The notes beneath the pieces are model-generated. The model saw only the letters and a program-made list of their open reading frames with translations. It ran no database searches and was not told where the DNA came from. A DNA stretch of 64,000 bases from Eubacterium sp. (GTDB lineage: Bacteria > Bacillota > Clostridia > Lachnospirales > Lachnospiraceae). The stretch spans positions 62,001 to 126,000 of the forward strand of contig JAFZRN010000029.1 in the NCBI GenBank assembly GCA_017619835.1, written 5' to 3'. A program made the position numbers and the translations under genes. This document shows, in pieces, positions 8,165 through 16,456 of the stretch; the stretch's first letter is position 1; every line of letters begins with the position of its first letter.

Positions 8165-8272
8165 ATGCTTAAGTTCACATCTACAACTAAATGGACATCA
8201 ATGCAGATTATGCACGCGGTCAACGTGTATGGTTTTATAGTGCATTCGCCTGGTGGAATAGATAAGCTATAG
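8165..8272 (+). CDS. 35-residue leader peptide upstream of a GNAT gene
   Basis: The ATG at 8165 follows AAAGGAAA (8152-8159) and opens a 35-codon frame ending at TAG 8270-8272. The peptide begins MLKFTSTTKWTS, is rich in Thr and Ser near the start, and ends SPGGIDKL. It has no run of one amino acid that would mark a classical amino-acid attenuator. Its last codons overlap the antiterminator arm, so translation and termination are physically linked. I know no family for it; the coding assignment rests on start signal, promoter and position. Confidence 0.62.
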   Translation: MLKFTSTTKWTSMQIMHAVNVYGFIVHSPGGIDKL

Positions 8273-8340
8273 GTTTCCGTAGTCAAAGTATATTTTTGTG
8301 ATCAGAACCACTTATCTATCCGGGTAAGTGGTTTTTTGTT
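8255..8340 (+). terminator. Transcription attenuator (terminator and competing antiterminator)
   Basis: The terminator pairs AACCACTTA (8306-8314) with TAAGTGGTT (8325-8333), followed by TTTTTG, lying 33 bases before the GNAT start. The competing helix pairs ATAGATAAG (8258-8266), inside the final leader codons, with CTTATCTAT (8311-8319), the upstream arm of the terminator; GG (8255-8256) with CC (8320-8321) extends it past a one-base bulge. A ribosome finishing the leader would cover 8258-8266 and allow termination; one held earlier would permit readthrough. Confidence 0.72.
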
Positions 8341-8372
8341 ACATATATTTGTCAGGGGATAGGAGAATCATC

Positions 8373-8843
8373 ATGGAAAAGAAAAACGATGTAAGAATAG
8401 AGAAAGCCGAAAAGGAAGACCTTAGCGATATCCTTGAACTTCAGTATACGGCTTATCAGAGTGAAGCCGAGCTGTTCGGAGGAAAGAAGATCCCACCGCT
8501 CACTCAGACTCTTGAAGAAGTGATCGAAGAGTATAACGATGGAGTCATACTGAAAATGCTGAATGAAGAGGATAAGATAATCGGCTCGGTCCGCGCAAAG
8601 GAAGATGCGGGTACAGTCTATGTCGGAAAGCTGATGGTTTATCCCGAATATCAGAAGAGAGGATATGGAACAAGGCTGCTCCTCGAGATCGAAAAATACT
8701 TTGATGCTGACAGATTCGAACTTTTTACTAGTACAAGAAGCGAGTCAAATATCCGAATGTACCAAAAAATGGGTTATTACATTTTTGATACAAAGAAGGT
8801 GGATAATGAACTTGAGTTTGTTTATCTGGAGAAAAGAAAGTGA
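8373..8843 (+). CDS. GNAT family N-acetyltransferase under leader-peptide attenuation
   Basis: A 156-residue single-domain GNAT: KLMVYPEYQKRGYGTRLL is a textbook motif A (Q/R-x-x-G-x-G/A) and ESNIRMYQKMGY is motif B. The ATG at 8373 is chosen over upstream in-frame codons because AGGAG lies nine bases before it and the longer frame would start inside the terminator. The acceptor is unknown. The leader/terminator ahead of it suggests induction by something that slows translation, as for several antibiotic-resistance genes, so a drug or toxic metabolite is a reasonable but unproven substrate. Confidence 0.87.
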   Translation: MEKKNDVRIEKAEKEDLSDILELQYTAYQSEAELFGGKKIPPLTQTLEEVIEEYNDGVILKMLNEEDKIIGSVRAKEDAGTVYVGKLMVYPEYQKRGYGTRLLLEIEKYFDADRFELFTSTRSESNIRMYQKMGYYIFDTKKVDNELEFVYLEKRK

Positions 8844-8852
8844 GAATATACT

Positions 8853-9671
8853 ATGGATAAATTTGTAGATGAAAGAGATTATAAGTTAATTGAAAATAAT
8901 AACAAGTATACATTTTTCGTATTGAAGAGAATACTGGAAACAGAGTGTCGCGTGCTTCTGACAGATCATGAGAAACTAATCATATGTCATACTTCGAACC
9001 CATTTCCGGTATGGGTATGGACACCGGATGATGCATCAGAGGAAGAACTTGAAAATGCTTATAAACTTATAGACGAATCAGTTCCGATAAAGGATGGTTA
9101 TACCTATAACCTGAAATATGATCTTGCCGAATACATAATTAAGAAAGAGGCTGAGGCCGGGAATTCGGTATCCATCAAAACCAACATGTTTGCGTATGAC
9201 TGCCCGGAGTCGATTGTACCTCATAAAGAAGCAGAAGGCAGTATTCATCATTGTACCGTGGAAGATATCGATGAACTGACAGAATTAATTGATCTTTTTC
9301 ATAAAGAGATCGGTATAGATGAAGAGAGTCTTGATGAATACAGAAGGAATGCCAAAGAACAGGTAGATTCGGGAATTGTTTATTTTTGGAAAGATGAAAC
9401 CGGAAGAACAGTGGCATGCTGCAACTGGCGTCCGGTCGGAGAACCGAATTCAAAAGACAGTATGGCATCAATCGGACTGGTCTATACCAGAGAAGAAGAC
9501 AGAAGAAAAAATTATGCAGAGAATCTGGTATATCAGGTAACTGAGATAACGAGAAAAGCAGGCTACCTTCCGATGCTATATACTAATGCCGATTACTTAG
9601 CATCTAATGCATGTTATGAAAAGATCGGTTATATACTAAGAGGAAAGCTATGTACTATTGGTCTTGAATGA
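8853..9671 (+). CDS. Two-domain GNAT acetyltransferase
   Basis: A 272-residue protein with an unassigned N-terminal half (contains WVWTPDDASEEEL) and a C-terminal GNAT domain. SIGLVYTREEDRRKNYAENLVYQVT occupies motif A, with R-x-x-x-Y in place of the usual RxxGxG, and NADYLASNACYEKIGY is motif B. The departure from the consensus glycine is worth noting but occurs in related proteins. It starts ten bases after the previous GNAT gene and ends twelve bases before the next one, so the three are probably one transcript. Confidence 0.82.
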   Translation: MDKFVDERDYKLIENNNKYTFFVLKRILETECRVLLTDHEKLIICHTSNPFPVWVWTPDDASEEELENAYKLIDESVPIKDGYTYNLKYDLAEYIIKKEAEAGNSVSIKTNMFAYDCPESIVPHKEAEGSIHHCTVEDIDELTELIDLFHKEIGIDEESLDEYRRNAKEQVDSGIVYFWKDETGRTVACCNWRPVGEPNSKDSMASIGLVYTREEDRRKNYAENLVYQVTEITRKAGYLPMLYTNADYLASNACYEKIGYILRGKLCTIGLE

Positions 9672-9684
9672 CAGGAGAAATCTT

Positions 9685-10206
9685 ATGAATGATGACATGA
9701 TACTCCGCCCTTATGAACCGGGCGATGCAGAGATTATCATAAGCTGGATAAAGGATGAAAAGTCTTTTCGAAAATGGTCTTCTGACAGATACAAATCCTA
9801 TCCGATCACAGCGGATGATATGAATTATAAATACATTGATTGTAACGGAGACTGCGAGGGACCGGACAGCTTTTTCCCGCTTACCGCAGTTTGTGATGAA
9901 GAGGTTGTAGGACATCTTATCTTAAGGTATACTGATGAAGGACACACGGTCATCCGTGTTGGATTTGTAATCGTAGATGATGCAAAAAGAGGCATGGGTT
10001 ACGGAAGGAAAATGCTTCGGCTGGCTGTAAAATACGCAAAAGAAGTACTAAAAGCCGAAAGACTCACACTTGGAGTATTCGATAATAATCCGAATGCATA
10101 TAACTGCTACAAGGCAGCGGGTTTTAAAGAAGCCGAAAAGCAGGAGAGATTCGCTTACGATTACAATGGGGAAAAATGGAAATGTATCGAAATGGAGATG
10201 GTTTAG
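9685..10206 (+). CDS. GNAT family N-acetyltransferase (RimJ/RimL-like)
   Basis: A 173-residue single-domain GNAT opening with the RimJ/RimL-like ILRPYEPGDAEIIISWI. Motif A is VDDAKRGMGYGRKMLRLAV and motif B NPNAYNCYKAAGF. The ATG at 9685 has AGGAG seven bases upstream; an in-frame GTG at 9658 would overlap the previous gene. It is the third GNAT in a row. RimJ/L relatives acetylate protein N-termini or small amines; the actual acceptor is unknown. Confidence 0.87.
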   Translation: MNDDMILRPYEPGDAEIIISWIKDEKSFRKWSSDRYKSYPITADDMNYKYIDCNGDCEGPDSFFPLTAVCDEEVVGHLILRYTDEGHTVIRVGFVIVDDAKRGMGYGRKMLRLAVKYAKEVLKAERLTLGVFDNNPNAYNCYKAAGFKEAEKQERFAYDYNGEKWKCIEMEMV

Positions 10207-10232
10207 TCTTCGCTCGGGAAAGGGGTTAGTCC

Positions 10233-11255
10233 ATGAGAGAAATAGTATTGGGGAAAACAGGAATTAAGACTCCGCAGAATGCTTTCGGTGCTCTGCCGGT
10301 TCAGAGAGTTGATATGAATATGGCGGTTAAGCTTTTACGTGGAGCTTACGAAGGTGGTATGAGATTTTTCGATACTGCCAGAGCATATTCCGACAGTGAA
10401 GAAAAGCTTGGCGAAGCTTTTGACGGGATGAGAGATAAGATATTCATCTCCTCAAAAACTATGGCAAAGACTCCTGAAAAATTCCGGGAGGATCTTGAGA
10501 CCACCCTTAAAAATTTAAGAACAGATTATCTGGATATATATCAGTTCCACTGTGTAGAAAGATGTTATAAGCCGGGAGACGGAACCGGAATGTATGAGGC
10601 TATGCTCGAAGCTAAGGAGCAGGGAAAGGTAAGACATATCGGAATCACTGCTCATCTAATAGGAGTTGCAGAAGAGATAGTTGAAAGCGGCCTTTATGAA
10701 ACACTTCAGTTTCCGTTCTCATATCTGGCATCCGAAAGAGATATCGAACTTGTGAAAAAGGCCAAAGAAGCAGATATGGGCTTTATCGCAATGAAAGGTC
10801 TTTCGGGCGGACTTCTTACTAACAGTGAAGCGTGCATGGCTTTTATGAGCCAGTATGATGCACTCCCTATCTGGGGAATACAAAGAGAAGAGGAGCTTAA
10901 GGAGTGGCTCAGCTTCTTTGAAAAGGATGTTGAAATGACTGATGAGATCAGGGCGTTCATCGAAGAAGACAGAAAGAGTCTGATGGGTGAATTCTGCAGA
11001 GGATGCGGCTACTGCATGCCTTGTACAGTCGGGATACAGATCAATAACTGTGCCAGAATGATTCAGCTGATAAGACGTGCACCGTCAGCTAACTTTTTAT
11101 CAGATGAATGGAAGGCAAATATGTTTCAAATTGAAGATTGTGTAGATTGCGGACTTTGTAAGTCCAGATGTCCTTACGGACTTGATACCCCGAATCTTCT
11201 GAGGAAGAACCTTGCTGACTATAAGGATATCCTTGAAGGAAGAGCAAAGGTATAA
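10233..11255 (+). CDS. Aldo/keto reductase with C-terminal iron-sulfur cluster domain
   Basis: A 340-residue protein. The first 260 residues are an aldo/keto reductase barrel with the Asp-Tyr-Lys-His tetrad (FFDTARAYS, SSKT, YQFH). The last 80 residues carry two cysteine groups (CRGCGYCMPC-x8-C and CVDCGLCKSRCP) of the kind that binds [4Fe-4S] clusters, as in anaerobe AKRs of the MSMEG_2407/YhdN-related, 4Fe-4S-containing branch. It probably uses NAD(P)H or ferredoxin to reduce a carbonyl compound in the cytosol. AAGGGG precedes the ATG. It stands between the GNAT group and the exporter genes; a link with either is unproven. Confidence 0.88.
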   Translation: MREIVLGKTGIKTPQNAFGALPVQRVDMNMAVKLLRGAYEGGMRFFDTARAYSDSEEKLGEAFDGMRDKIFISSKTMAKTPEKFREDLETTLKNLRTDYLDIYQFHCVERCYKPGDGTGMYEAMLEAKEQGKVRHIGITAHLIGVAEEIVESGLYETLQFPFSYLASERDIELVKKAKEADMGFIAMKGLSGGLLTNSEACMAFMSQYDALPIWGIQREEELKEWLSFFEKDVEMTDEIRAFIEEDRKSLMGEFCRGCGYCMPCTVGIQINNCARMIQLIRRAPSANFLSDEWKANMFQIEDCVDCGLCKSRCPYGLDTPNLLRKNLADYKDILEGRAKV

Positions 11256-11302
11256 AAGTATTACATTTTTCTGGCTTACGAAGTTACTAGAAGGTTAAAG
11301 AA

Positions 11303-13579
11303 ATGAAGGAAAATAAACTTAGTAAAAAGGCTGCGATGCAGCTGAAGAATTATAATATCGAAGAAACCGATATACTTTCGGTCTGTCCGGTGGATCTTTC
11401 CCTTGGGAGTGATTACCTTTCGGGATATATCTTTCTGACAGACCGGTATGTGGGTCTCGCAACAATAGAGACTCCGGCAGAATATATACATTGTTTCAGA
11501 GGAATTAAGAACCAACCGCCTGTTACTGATGAAGAGCTTGGCGATTACGAGGTGAAGCTGTATGAACTCGCGAAGCTTGAACATATCCATCTTGACAGAG
11601 GAGTTGGTTCTATTATTGTTACCGCAGAGTATGACTCGGAACCGGTAAGTCTCTCAGCTCTTACCTATACCTATCTCGGACAGATGAATATATTTGTCCG
11701 TCAGGTTAAGAATGTTAAAGAGGGAAATGATATCCTTGACGGCATTCCCGAAAAGGACGAGGAGCAGGAAGAGGAAGAGAGAAAGATAAGCAAGAGATCG
11801 ATCTTCGGAAGAACTCTCAAGTACTTCCTCAGATATAAGCTTCAGCTTCTGATCCTGGTACTTACATATACTACAACTGCAGTGATAAGCATTGCATGGC
11901 CTTATCTTATAGGTAAGGTTCTGTTTGACCATGTACTCGAGAAGGATGATGCTTATCTTTCAAGCTTCGGCCTGGGAGGAAAATATGTTCTTGCACTGTT
12001 CTTTGTTGCGATAGTTATGGTAGGCTGCAGACTCATAGCCGAGCTCTCAACTTATCTGCAGATCTTTGTAATGGCAAAGGTTGCAAGTGTATCCGTAAGA
12101 GATATCAAGACAGATGTATTCGATGCCATGAGCAGACTGTCACTTAACTTCTTTGTTAATAAGCAGACCGGCGGTCTCATGACGAGGGTCTTAAGAGATT
12201 CGGAAAGAGTAAGAGACTTTTTCATAGACGGACTTCCGATGATCTTCGTACATGGTATAACGATAATCGTCACATTTGCGGTAATGTACAGGCTGAACTG
12301 GCAGATGGCACTTATAGCATGCATACTGCTTCCGCTTCTTGTATTCATGACCGTAAGATTACGTCCGGGACTCTGGACACTTTCGGGCAAGAGACACCGC
12401 GCCGAAAAAGCAGTTACCGGAAAAGCAAATGATAACCTGATGGGTGCCCGTGTCATCAAAGCTTTCGGACAGCAGAAGGCTGAGATCGAACGCTTCAGGC
12501 ATCCCAATAAAAATCTGCGTGATGCAGAGATAAATATAGTTAAACTGAGAAACCGTTTCTCGATCCTTTACAACATGGTTCAGGAAGTATCCAGCATCTG
12601 GATCTGGATCATCGGTGTATTCTTCGTACTGAAGACGGATAAGATAGACCTCGGTGTACTGATCACATTTGTCGGCTATGTTATGCAGCTGAACGGCCCG
12701 ATGAATTTCTTCTCATGGGTATTCAGAATGTGGTCTGACAGTATCAATTCGGCAGAACGTCTTTTCGAGATAATAGATGCTGTTCCCGAGATTCAGGAGA
12801 AAGAGGATCCGGTAAGGCTTGAAGAGCCGAAAGGTGAGATTGAACTTGATAATGTTACCTTCGGATATCTTGCCGGAAGACCGGTACTTAAGAATATCAA
12901 TCTTAAGGTGAGAGAAGGGGAAATGCTTGGCATAGTAGGAAGATCCGGTGCAGGTAAATCCACACTCGTTAATCTTATCTCACGTCTTTATGATGTAAAT
13001 GAAGGCACTATCAGGATAGACGGAACGGATGTTAAGGACCTGGCTCTTTCAGACCTCAGAAAAAATGTAGCCATGGTATCCCAGGATACATATATATTCA
13101 TGGGTTCGGTTGCGAAGAATATCGCATACGGAAATGAGAATGCTTCGAGAGCAGATATAATCCGTGCGGCTAAGCTTGCAAGCGCTCACGAATTTATATC
13201 CAAACTTCCGGATGGCTATGACACCATAATCGGTGCTTCCGGTATGGGACTTTCCGGTGGAGAGAAGCAGAGGATATCGATCGCAAGAGCAATCCTTGCT
13301 GACCCGAAGATACTTATACTGGATGAGGCTACAGCCAGCGTTGATACAGAGACAGAAAAGGCGATACAGAATTCGCTTAAGATGCTTGTAAAGGGAAGAA
13401 CTACACTTTCCATAGCTCACAGGCTTTCCACGCTTCGTGATGCAGACCGTCTTATAGTTATTGACGGCGGACGTATCGTTGAGGAAGGAACTGAGGAAGA
13501 ACTTAACAAAAATGAAGAGGGTATCTTCCACAACCTGCTTGAGCTTCAGAATAAATCGCTGTCTCTTAATGTAATGTAA
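11303..13579 (+). CDS. ABC exporter subunit with N-terminal PH-like extension
   Basis: A 758-residue half-transporter. Residues 1 to about 160 are a soluble extension ending in an acidic linker (EKDEEQEEEE), then six membrane segments (about 175-460) and an NBD with Walker A GRSGAGKST, signature LSGGEKQR, Walker B ILILDEAT and AHRLST. The extension (ILSVCPVDLS, then YIFLTDRYVGLA) looks like a small beta-rich, PH-like module, and the second exporter gene downstream has a similar opening. With the DUF1854 gene between them, the two probably form a heterodimer. DUF1854 exporters are associated with cyanophycin metabolism in some proteobacteria; no such enzymes are seen here, so the cargo is open. 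Confidence 0.88.
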   Translation: MKENKLSKKAAMQLKNYNIEETDILSVCPVDLSLGSDYLSGYIFLTDRYVGLATIETPAEYIHCFRGIKNQPPVTDEELGDYEVKLYELAKLEHIHLDRGVGSIIVTAEYDSEPVSLSALTYTYLGQMNIFVRQVKNVKEGNDILDGIPEKDEEQEEEERKISKRSIFGRTLKYFLRYKLQLLILVLTYTTTAVISIAWPYLIGKVLFDHVLEKDDAYLSSFGLGGKYVLALFFVAIVMVGCRLIAELSTYLQIFVMAKVASVSVRDIKTDVFDAMSRLSLNFFVNKQTGGLMTRVLRDSERVRDFFIDGLPMIFVHGITIIVTFAVMYRLNWQMALIACILLPLLVFMTVRLRPGLWTLSGKRHRAEKAVTGKANDNLMGARVIKAFGQQKAEIERFRHPNKNLRDAEINIVKLRNRFSILYNMVQEVSSIWIWIIGVFFVLKTDKIDLGVLITFVGYVMQLNGPMNFFSWVFRMWSDSINSAERLFEIIDAVPEIQEKEDPVRLEEPKGEIELDNVTFGYLAGRPVLKNINLKVREGEMLGIVGRSGAGKSTLVNLISRLYDVNEGTIRIDGTDVKDLALSDLRKNVAMVSQDTYIFMGSVAKNIAYGNENASRADIIRAAKLASAHEFISKLPDGYDTIIGASGMGLSGGEKQRISIARAILADPKILILDEATASVDTETEKAIQNSLKMLVKGRTTLSIAHRLSTLRDADRLIVIDGGRIVEEGTEEELNKNEEGIFHNLLELQNKSLSLNVM

Positions 13580-13589
13580 GGAGTAAATC

Positions 13590-14126
13590 ATGTCAGATAA
13601 TACGTTAAACATATATGAGAAAAAAGCCGAGGAAATGACGGCTACTCACATAATAAAACCAACAGATAAATTTGAACGTACCGAGGGTGGTTTCGTAAGC
13701 CTTGATTATGAGGGCGAGCATTATGACCGCGTCAAGGTGGTGAGACTCTTTCCGTTCACCGATGCGGATAAATATATCTCAATCCGCGAACACGGAAACG
13801 ATGGAAGAGAGATAGGAATAATAGAAGACTTAAATGCCATGCCCGAGGAGACTGTAGCAATCCTTAAAAAGCAGCTTGACTTAAGCTACTTCACACCTGT
13901 CATTCAGAAAATATTCAGCATAAAGGATGAGTATGGCTATGCCTACTTCCATGTAATGACAGATAAGGGTGAATGCAAGTTTTCCATTAATATGGGATCG
14001 AATGCGGTAACAAAGCTTTCGGATACGAGACTCATCATATCCGACGTTGACGAGAACCGTTTCGAGATACGTGACGTTGATGCTTTAACACAGAAGGAAC
14101 GAAGGATGCTGGATCTGTTCCTGTAG
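13590..14126 (+). CDS. DUF1854 protein of the ABC exporter operon
   Basis: A 178-residue soluble protein matching DUF1854 in size and pattern: RTEGGFVSLDYEGEHYDRV, VRLFPFTDADKYISIR, EIGIIEDLNAMPEE and a terminal DVDALTQKERRMLDLFL. DUF1854 genes typically sit between or next to ABC exporter genes, and this one lies 10 bases after one subunit and 19 before the other. It is probably a cytoplasmic accessory subunit. The biochemical role is unknown. Confidence 0.85.
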   Translation: MSDNTLNIYEKKAEEMTATHIIKPTDKFERTEGGFVSLDYEGEHYDRVKVVRLFPFTDADKYISIREHGNDGREIGIIEDLNAMPEETVAILKKQLDLSYFTPVIQKIFSIKDEYGYAYFHVMTDKGECKFSINMGSNAVTKLSDTRLIISDVDENRFEIRDVDALTQKERRMLDLFL

Positions 14127-14145
14127 AAATAAAAGGATTTAAATT

Positions 14146-16308
14146 ATGATACTTAAGTATGATCTTCCGAAAGATATGGAAAGTCAGATCGAGCTTACAC
14201 AGGATGAACGGATTTATTATGCGGTTCCCATCGATATTGATACGGATGGCAACTGGACAAATGATTCGTATCTTGCTGTAACTACAAAGAAGATCTATAT
14301 CTTCGGTGAAAATAAGACAATTAAATATGATATAGCAGTTCTCGACTCTGTAACTGCCGAGCCGGGAGTCGGAGGCGGTATACTTACCGCCAGGGAAAAG
14401 GACGAGGAAAAAGTCCTTGCCCATTATTCTTCGAAGCATCTCAGCCGCTATGCTTATGTGGCGAGAGGTATCAACATTCTGATATCGGGAAGATTCGAAG
14501 AAGTAGAGAGCACGGAATATGAAAAGATATGTCCGATATGCGGACGTGCGATCCCGGGCACAAGGCATTGCCCGAAATGTTCGAAGGAGGGTGGCTTCTT
14601 CAGCGTATTTATAAAGATGGCCGCACCTTATAAAAAGGAATTCTTCGGAATCTTCATTCTGATGATCCTTGCCGCTGTTACAACGCTTCTCAATCCCGAG
14701 GTTCAGAAGCACCTTATCAATGACGTGCTTAAAACCGGCGGAGGGATGCGCCAGGCACTTGTATTCCTTGCTATAATGTTCTCGCTCAGTGTGGGAATAG
14801 TAATAGTAAACGTGCTTAAGAGCAATGCATCCACAAAACTCGGAGCCAGGATATCGGCAGACCTCAGGGTCGCACTTTTCGATAAATATCAGAGCCTGCC
14901 GCTTGAATTCATAAATGACAGAAGACCGGGTGAGCTGCTGAACAGGATAGTACAGGATACTACATTTATCCGCGAATTCATGGAGGATGTTTTCTGCAAC
15001 CTTTTTGCGGTATTCTTCATCTTCTTCTGGGATATAGTATTCATGCTCATAATAAATGTGAAGCTTGCACTTTTAACATTTATCTTCGTGCCGGTCGTAT
15101 CGCTTTTCATCCTTATGATGAGAAAGGTGGTAGAAAGGGTATTTCATCTTCAGTTCAAGAAGAGTGATGACGTATCCAGCGATCTTCAGGATGTTATCTC
15201 CGGAATGCGCGAGGTAAAGAGTTACGGAAGAGAAAAAGACGAATCCGAAAGATTCAAGTTTCTTTCCGATGACTTTGCCGAGATCCAGAAGAGGAACGAA
15301 CGCTTCTGGGGCATGTTCAACTTCGTCATATCCTTCCTTATGGGAATGGGCGTTGTAGTCGTTGTTTATTTCGGTGGAAATGATGTCTTTAAGGGTAAGA
15401 TGTCTGCTGGAGAACTGTATCAGTTCATCACCTACACACTGCTTCTGTTTCAGTATATAGGCTGGCTTGGAAGACTTCCGAGAGAGCTCTCAAGACTTAC
15501 CAGCAGTCTGGAACGTATATATGATGTACTTTCCCAGGAGGTTAAGCCGAGGACCGGAGATCCTATCGATATAGATATTAAGGGCGAGGTAACATTTGAC
15601 CATGCAACCTTCGGATATAAATCCTATCAGCCGGTGCTTGAGGATATCAATGCAGTGATAAAACCGGGAGAGATGATAGGTATCGTAGGTGCTTCCGGAA
15701 CAGGCAAGTCCACATTGATAAATCTTCTTATGGGACTTTATGAGGTTGATGACGGAAGGCTTCTTATAGACGGACATGATATAAAGACCATAAGCAGAGC
15801 GTCATATCATTCGCAGATCGGTGTTGTGCTTCAGGAGACATTCCTCTTTTCGGGAACGGTCATCGACAATATAAGATTCTCGAAACCCGATGCAACCTAT
15901 GAAGAGATAATAAGAGCTGCCAAGCTCGCAAATGCTCACGACTTTATATGTCAGCTTCCCGACGGATATAATACTTATGTCGGTGAGAAGGGACATACGC
16001 TTTCGGGCGGTGAACGTCAGAGGATAGCGATAGCAAGAGCAATCCTTCCCGACCCGAGACTCCTCATCCTTGATGAGGCTACGGCAAGTCTTGATACGGA
16101 AAGTGAATTTCTTATCCAGACGGCTCTGGAGAGACTTACAAAGGGTAAGACGACATTTGCCATTGCTCACAGACTTTCTACATTAAATAAGGCTGACAGG
16201 ATAATGGTAATCGACGGTCACAGGATCGCCGAGATAGGAACCAGGGAAGAACTTATAGCCCGGAAGGGAATCTATTACAACTTATATACTGCGCAGCTTG
16301 CAAGATAA
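14146..16308 (+). CDS. ABC exporter subunit with PH-like and zinc-ribbon N-terminus
   Basis: A 720-residue half-transporter. Residues 1-125 form a beta-rich module (SYLAVTTKKIYIFGENKTIKY is PH-like); residues about 128-150 form a zinc ribbon (CPICGRAIPGTRHCPKC); six membrane segments follow (about 160-430), then an NBD with GASGTGKST, LSGGERQR, LLILDEATAS and AHRLST. All catalytic motifs are intact, as in the partner at 11303, so both ATP sites should be active if they pair. The zinc ribbon just before the first membrane helix is unusual for exporters. A terminator follows. Confidence 0.88.
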   Translation: MILKYDLPKDMESQIELTQDERIYYAVPIDIDTDGNWTNDSYLAVTTKKIYIFGENKTIKYDIAVLDSVTAEPGVGGGILTAREKDEEKVLAHYSSKHLSRYAYVARGINILISGRFEEVESTEYEKICPICGRAIPGTRHCPKCSKEGGFFSVFIKMAAPYKKEFFGIFILMILAAVTTLLNPEVQKHLINDVLKTGGGMRQALVFLAIMFSLSVGIVIVNVLKSNASTKLGARISADLRVALFDKYQSLPLEFINDRRPGELLNRIVQDTTFIREFMEDVFCNLFAVFFIFFWDIVFMLIINVKLALLTFIFVPVVSLFILMMRKVVERVFHLQFKKSDDVSSDLQDVISGMREVKSYGREKDESERFKFLSDDFAEIQKRNERFWGMFNFVISFLMGMGVVVVVYFGGNDVFKGKMSAGELYQFITYTLLLFQYIGWLGRLPRELSRLTSSLERIYDVLSQEVKPRTGDPIDIDIKGEVTFDHATFGYKSYQPVLEDINAVIKPGEMIGIVGASGTGKSTLINLLMGLYEVDDGRLLIDGHDIKTISRASYHSQIGVVLQETFLFSGTVIDNIRFSKPDATYEEIIRAAKLANAHDFICQLPDGYNTYVGEKGHTLSGGERQRIAIARAILPDPRLLILDEATASLDTESEFLIQTALERLTKGKTTFAIAHRLSTLNKADRIMVIDGHRIAEIGTREELIARKGIYYNLYTAQLAR

Positions 16309-16343
16309 TCAGTCTGTTAAAGAATTATATTTTGTGTTATATT

Positions 16344-16392
16344 AGGATGTGTGTGCCGGAACAGGAGTCCGGCATCCGCATCCTATTTTATT
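16344..16392 (+). terminator. Terminator after the ABC/DUF1854 operon
   Basis: An outer stem AGGATG (16344-16349) with CATCCT (16379-16384) and an inner stem TGCCGGA (16354-16360) with TCCGGCA (16368-16374), then ATTTTATTA. The U-run is short, so read-through into the sensor kinase gene is possible. Confidence 0.65.
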
Positions 16393-16456
16393 ACTGAATG
16401 GTACCGTTATGAAAAATCTTCTTCAGAACAGTTTTACAGGGAAAAGGATAAATGAG

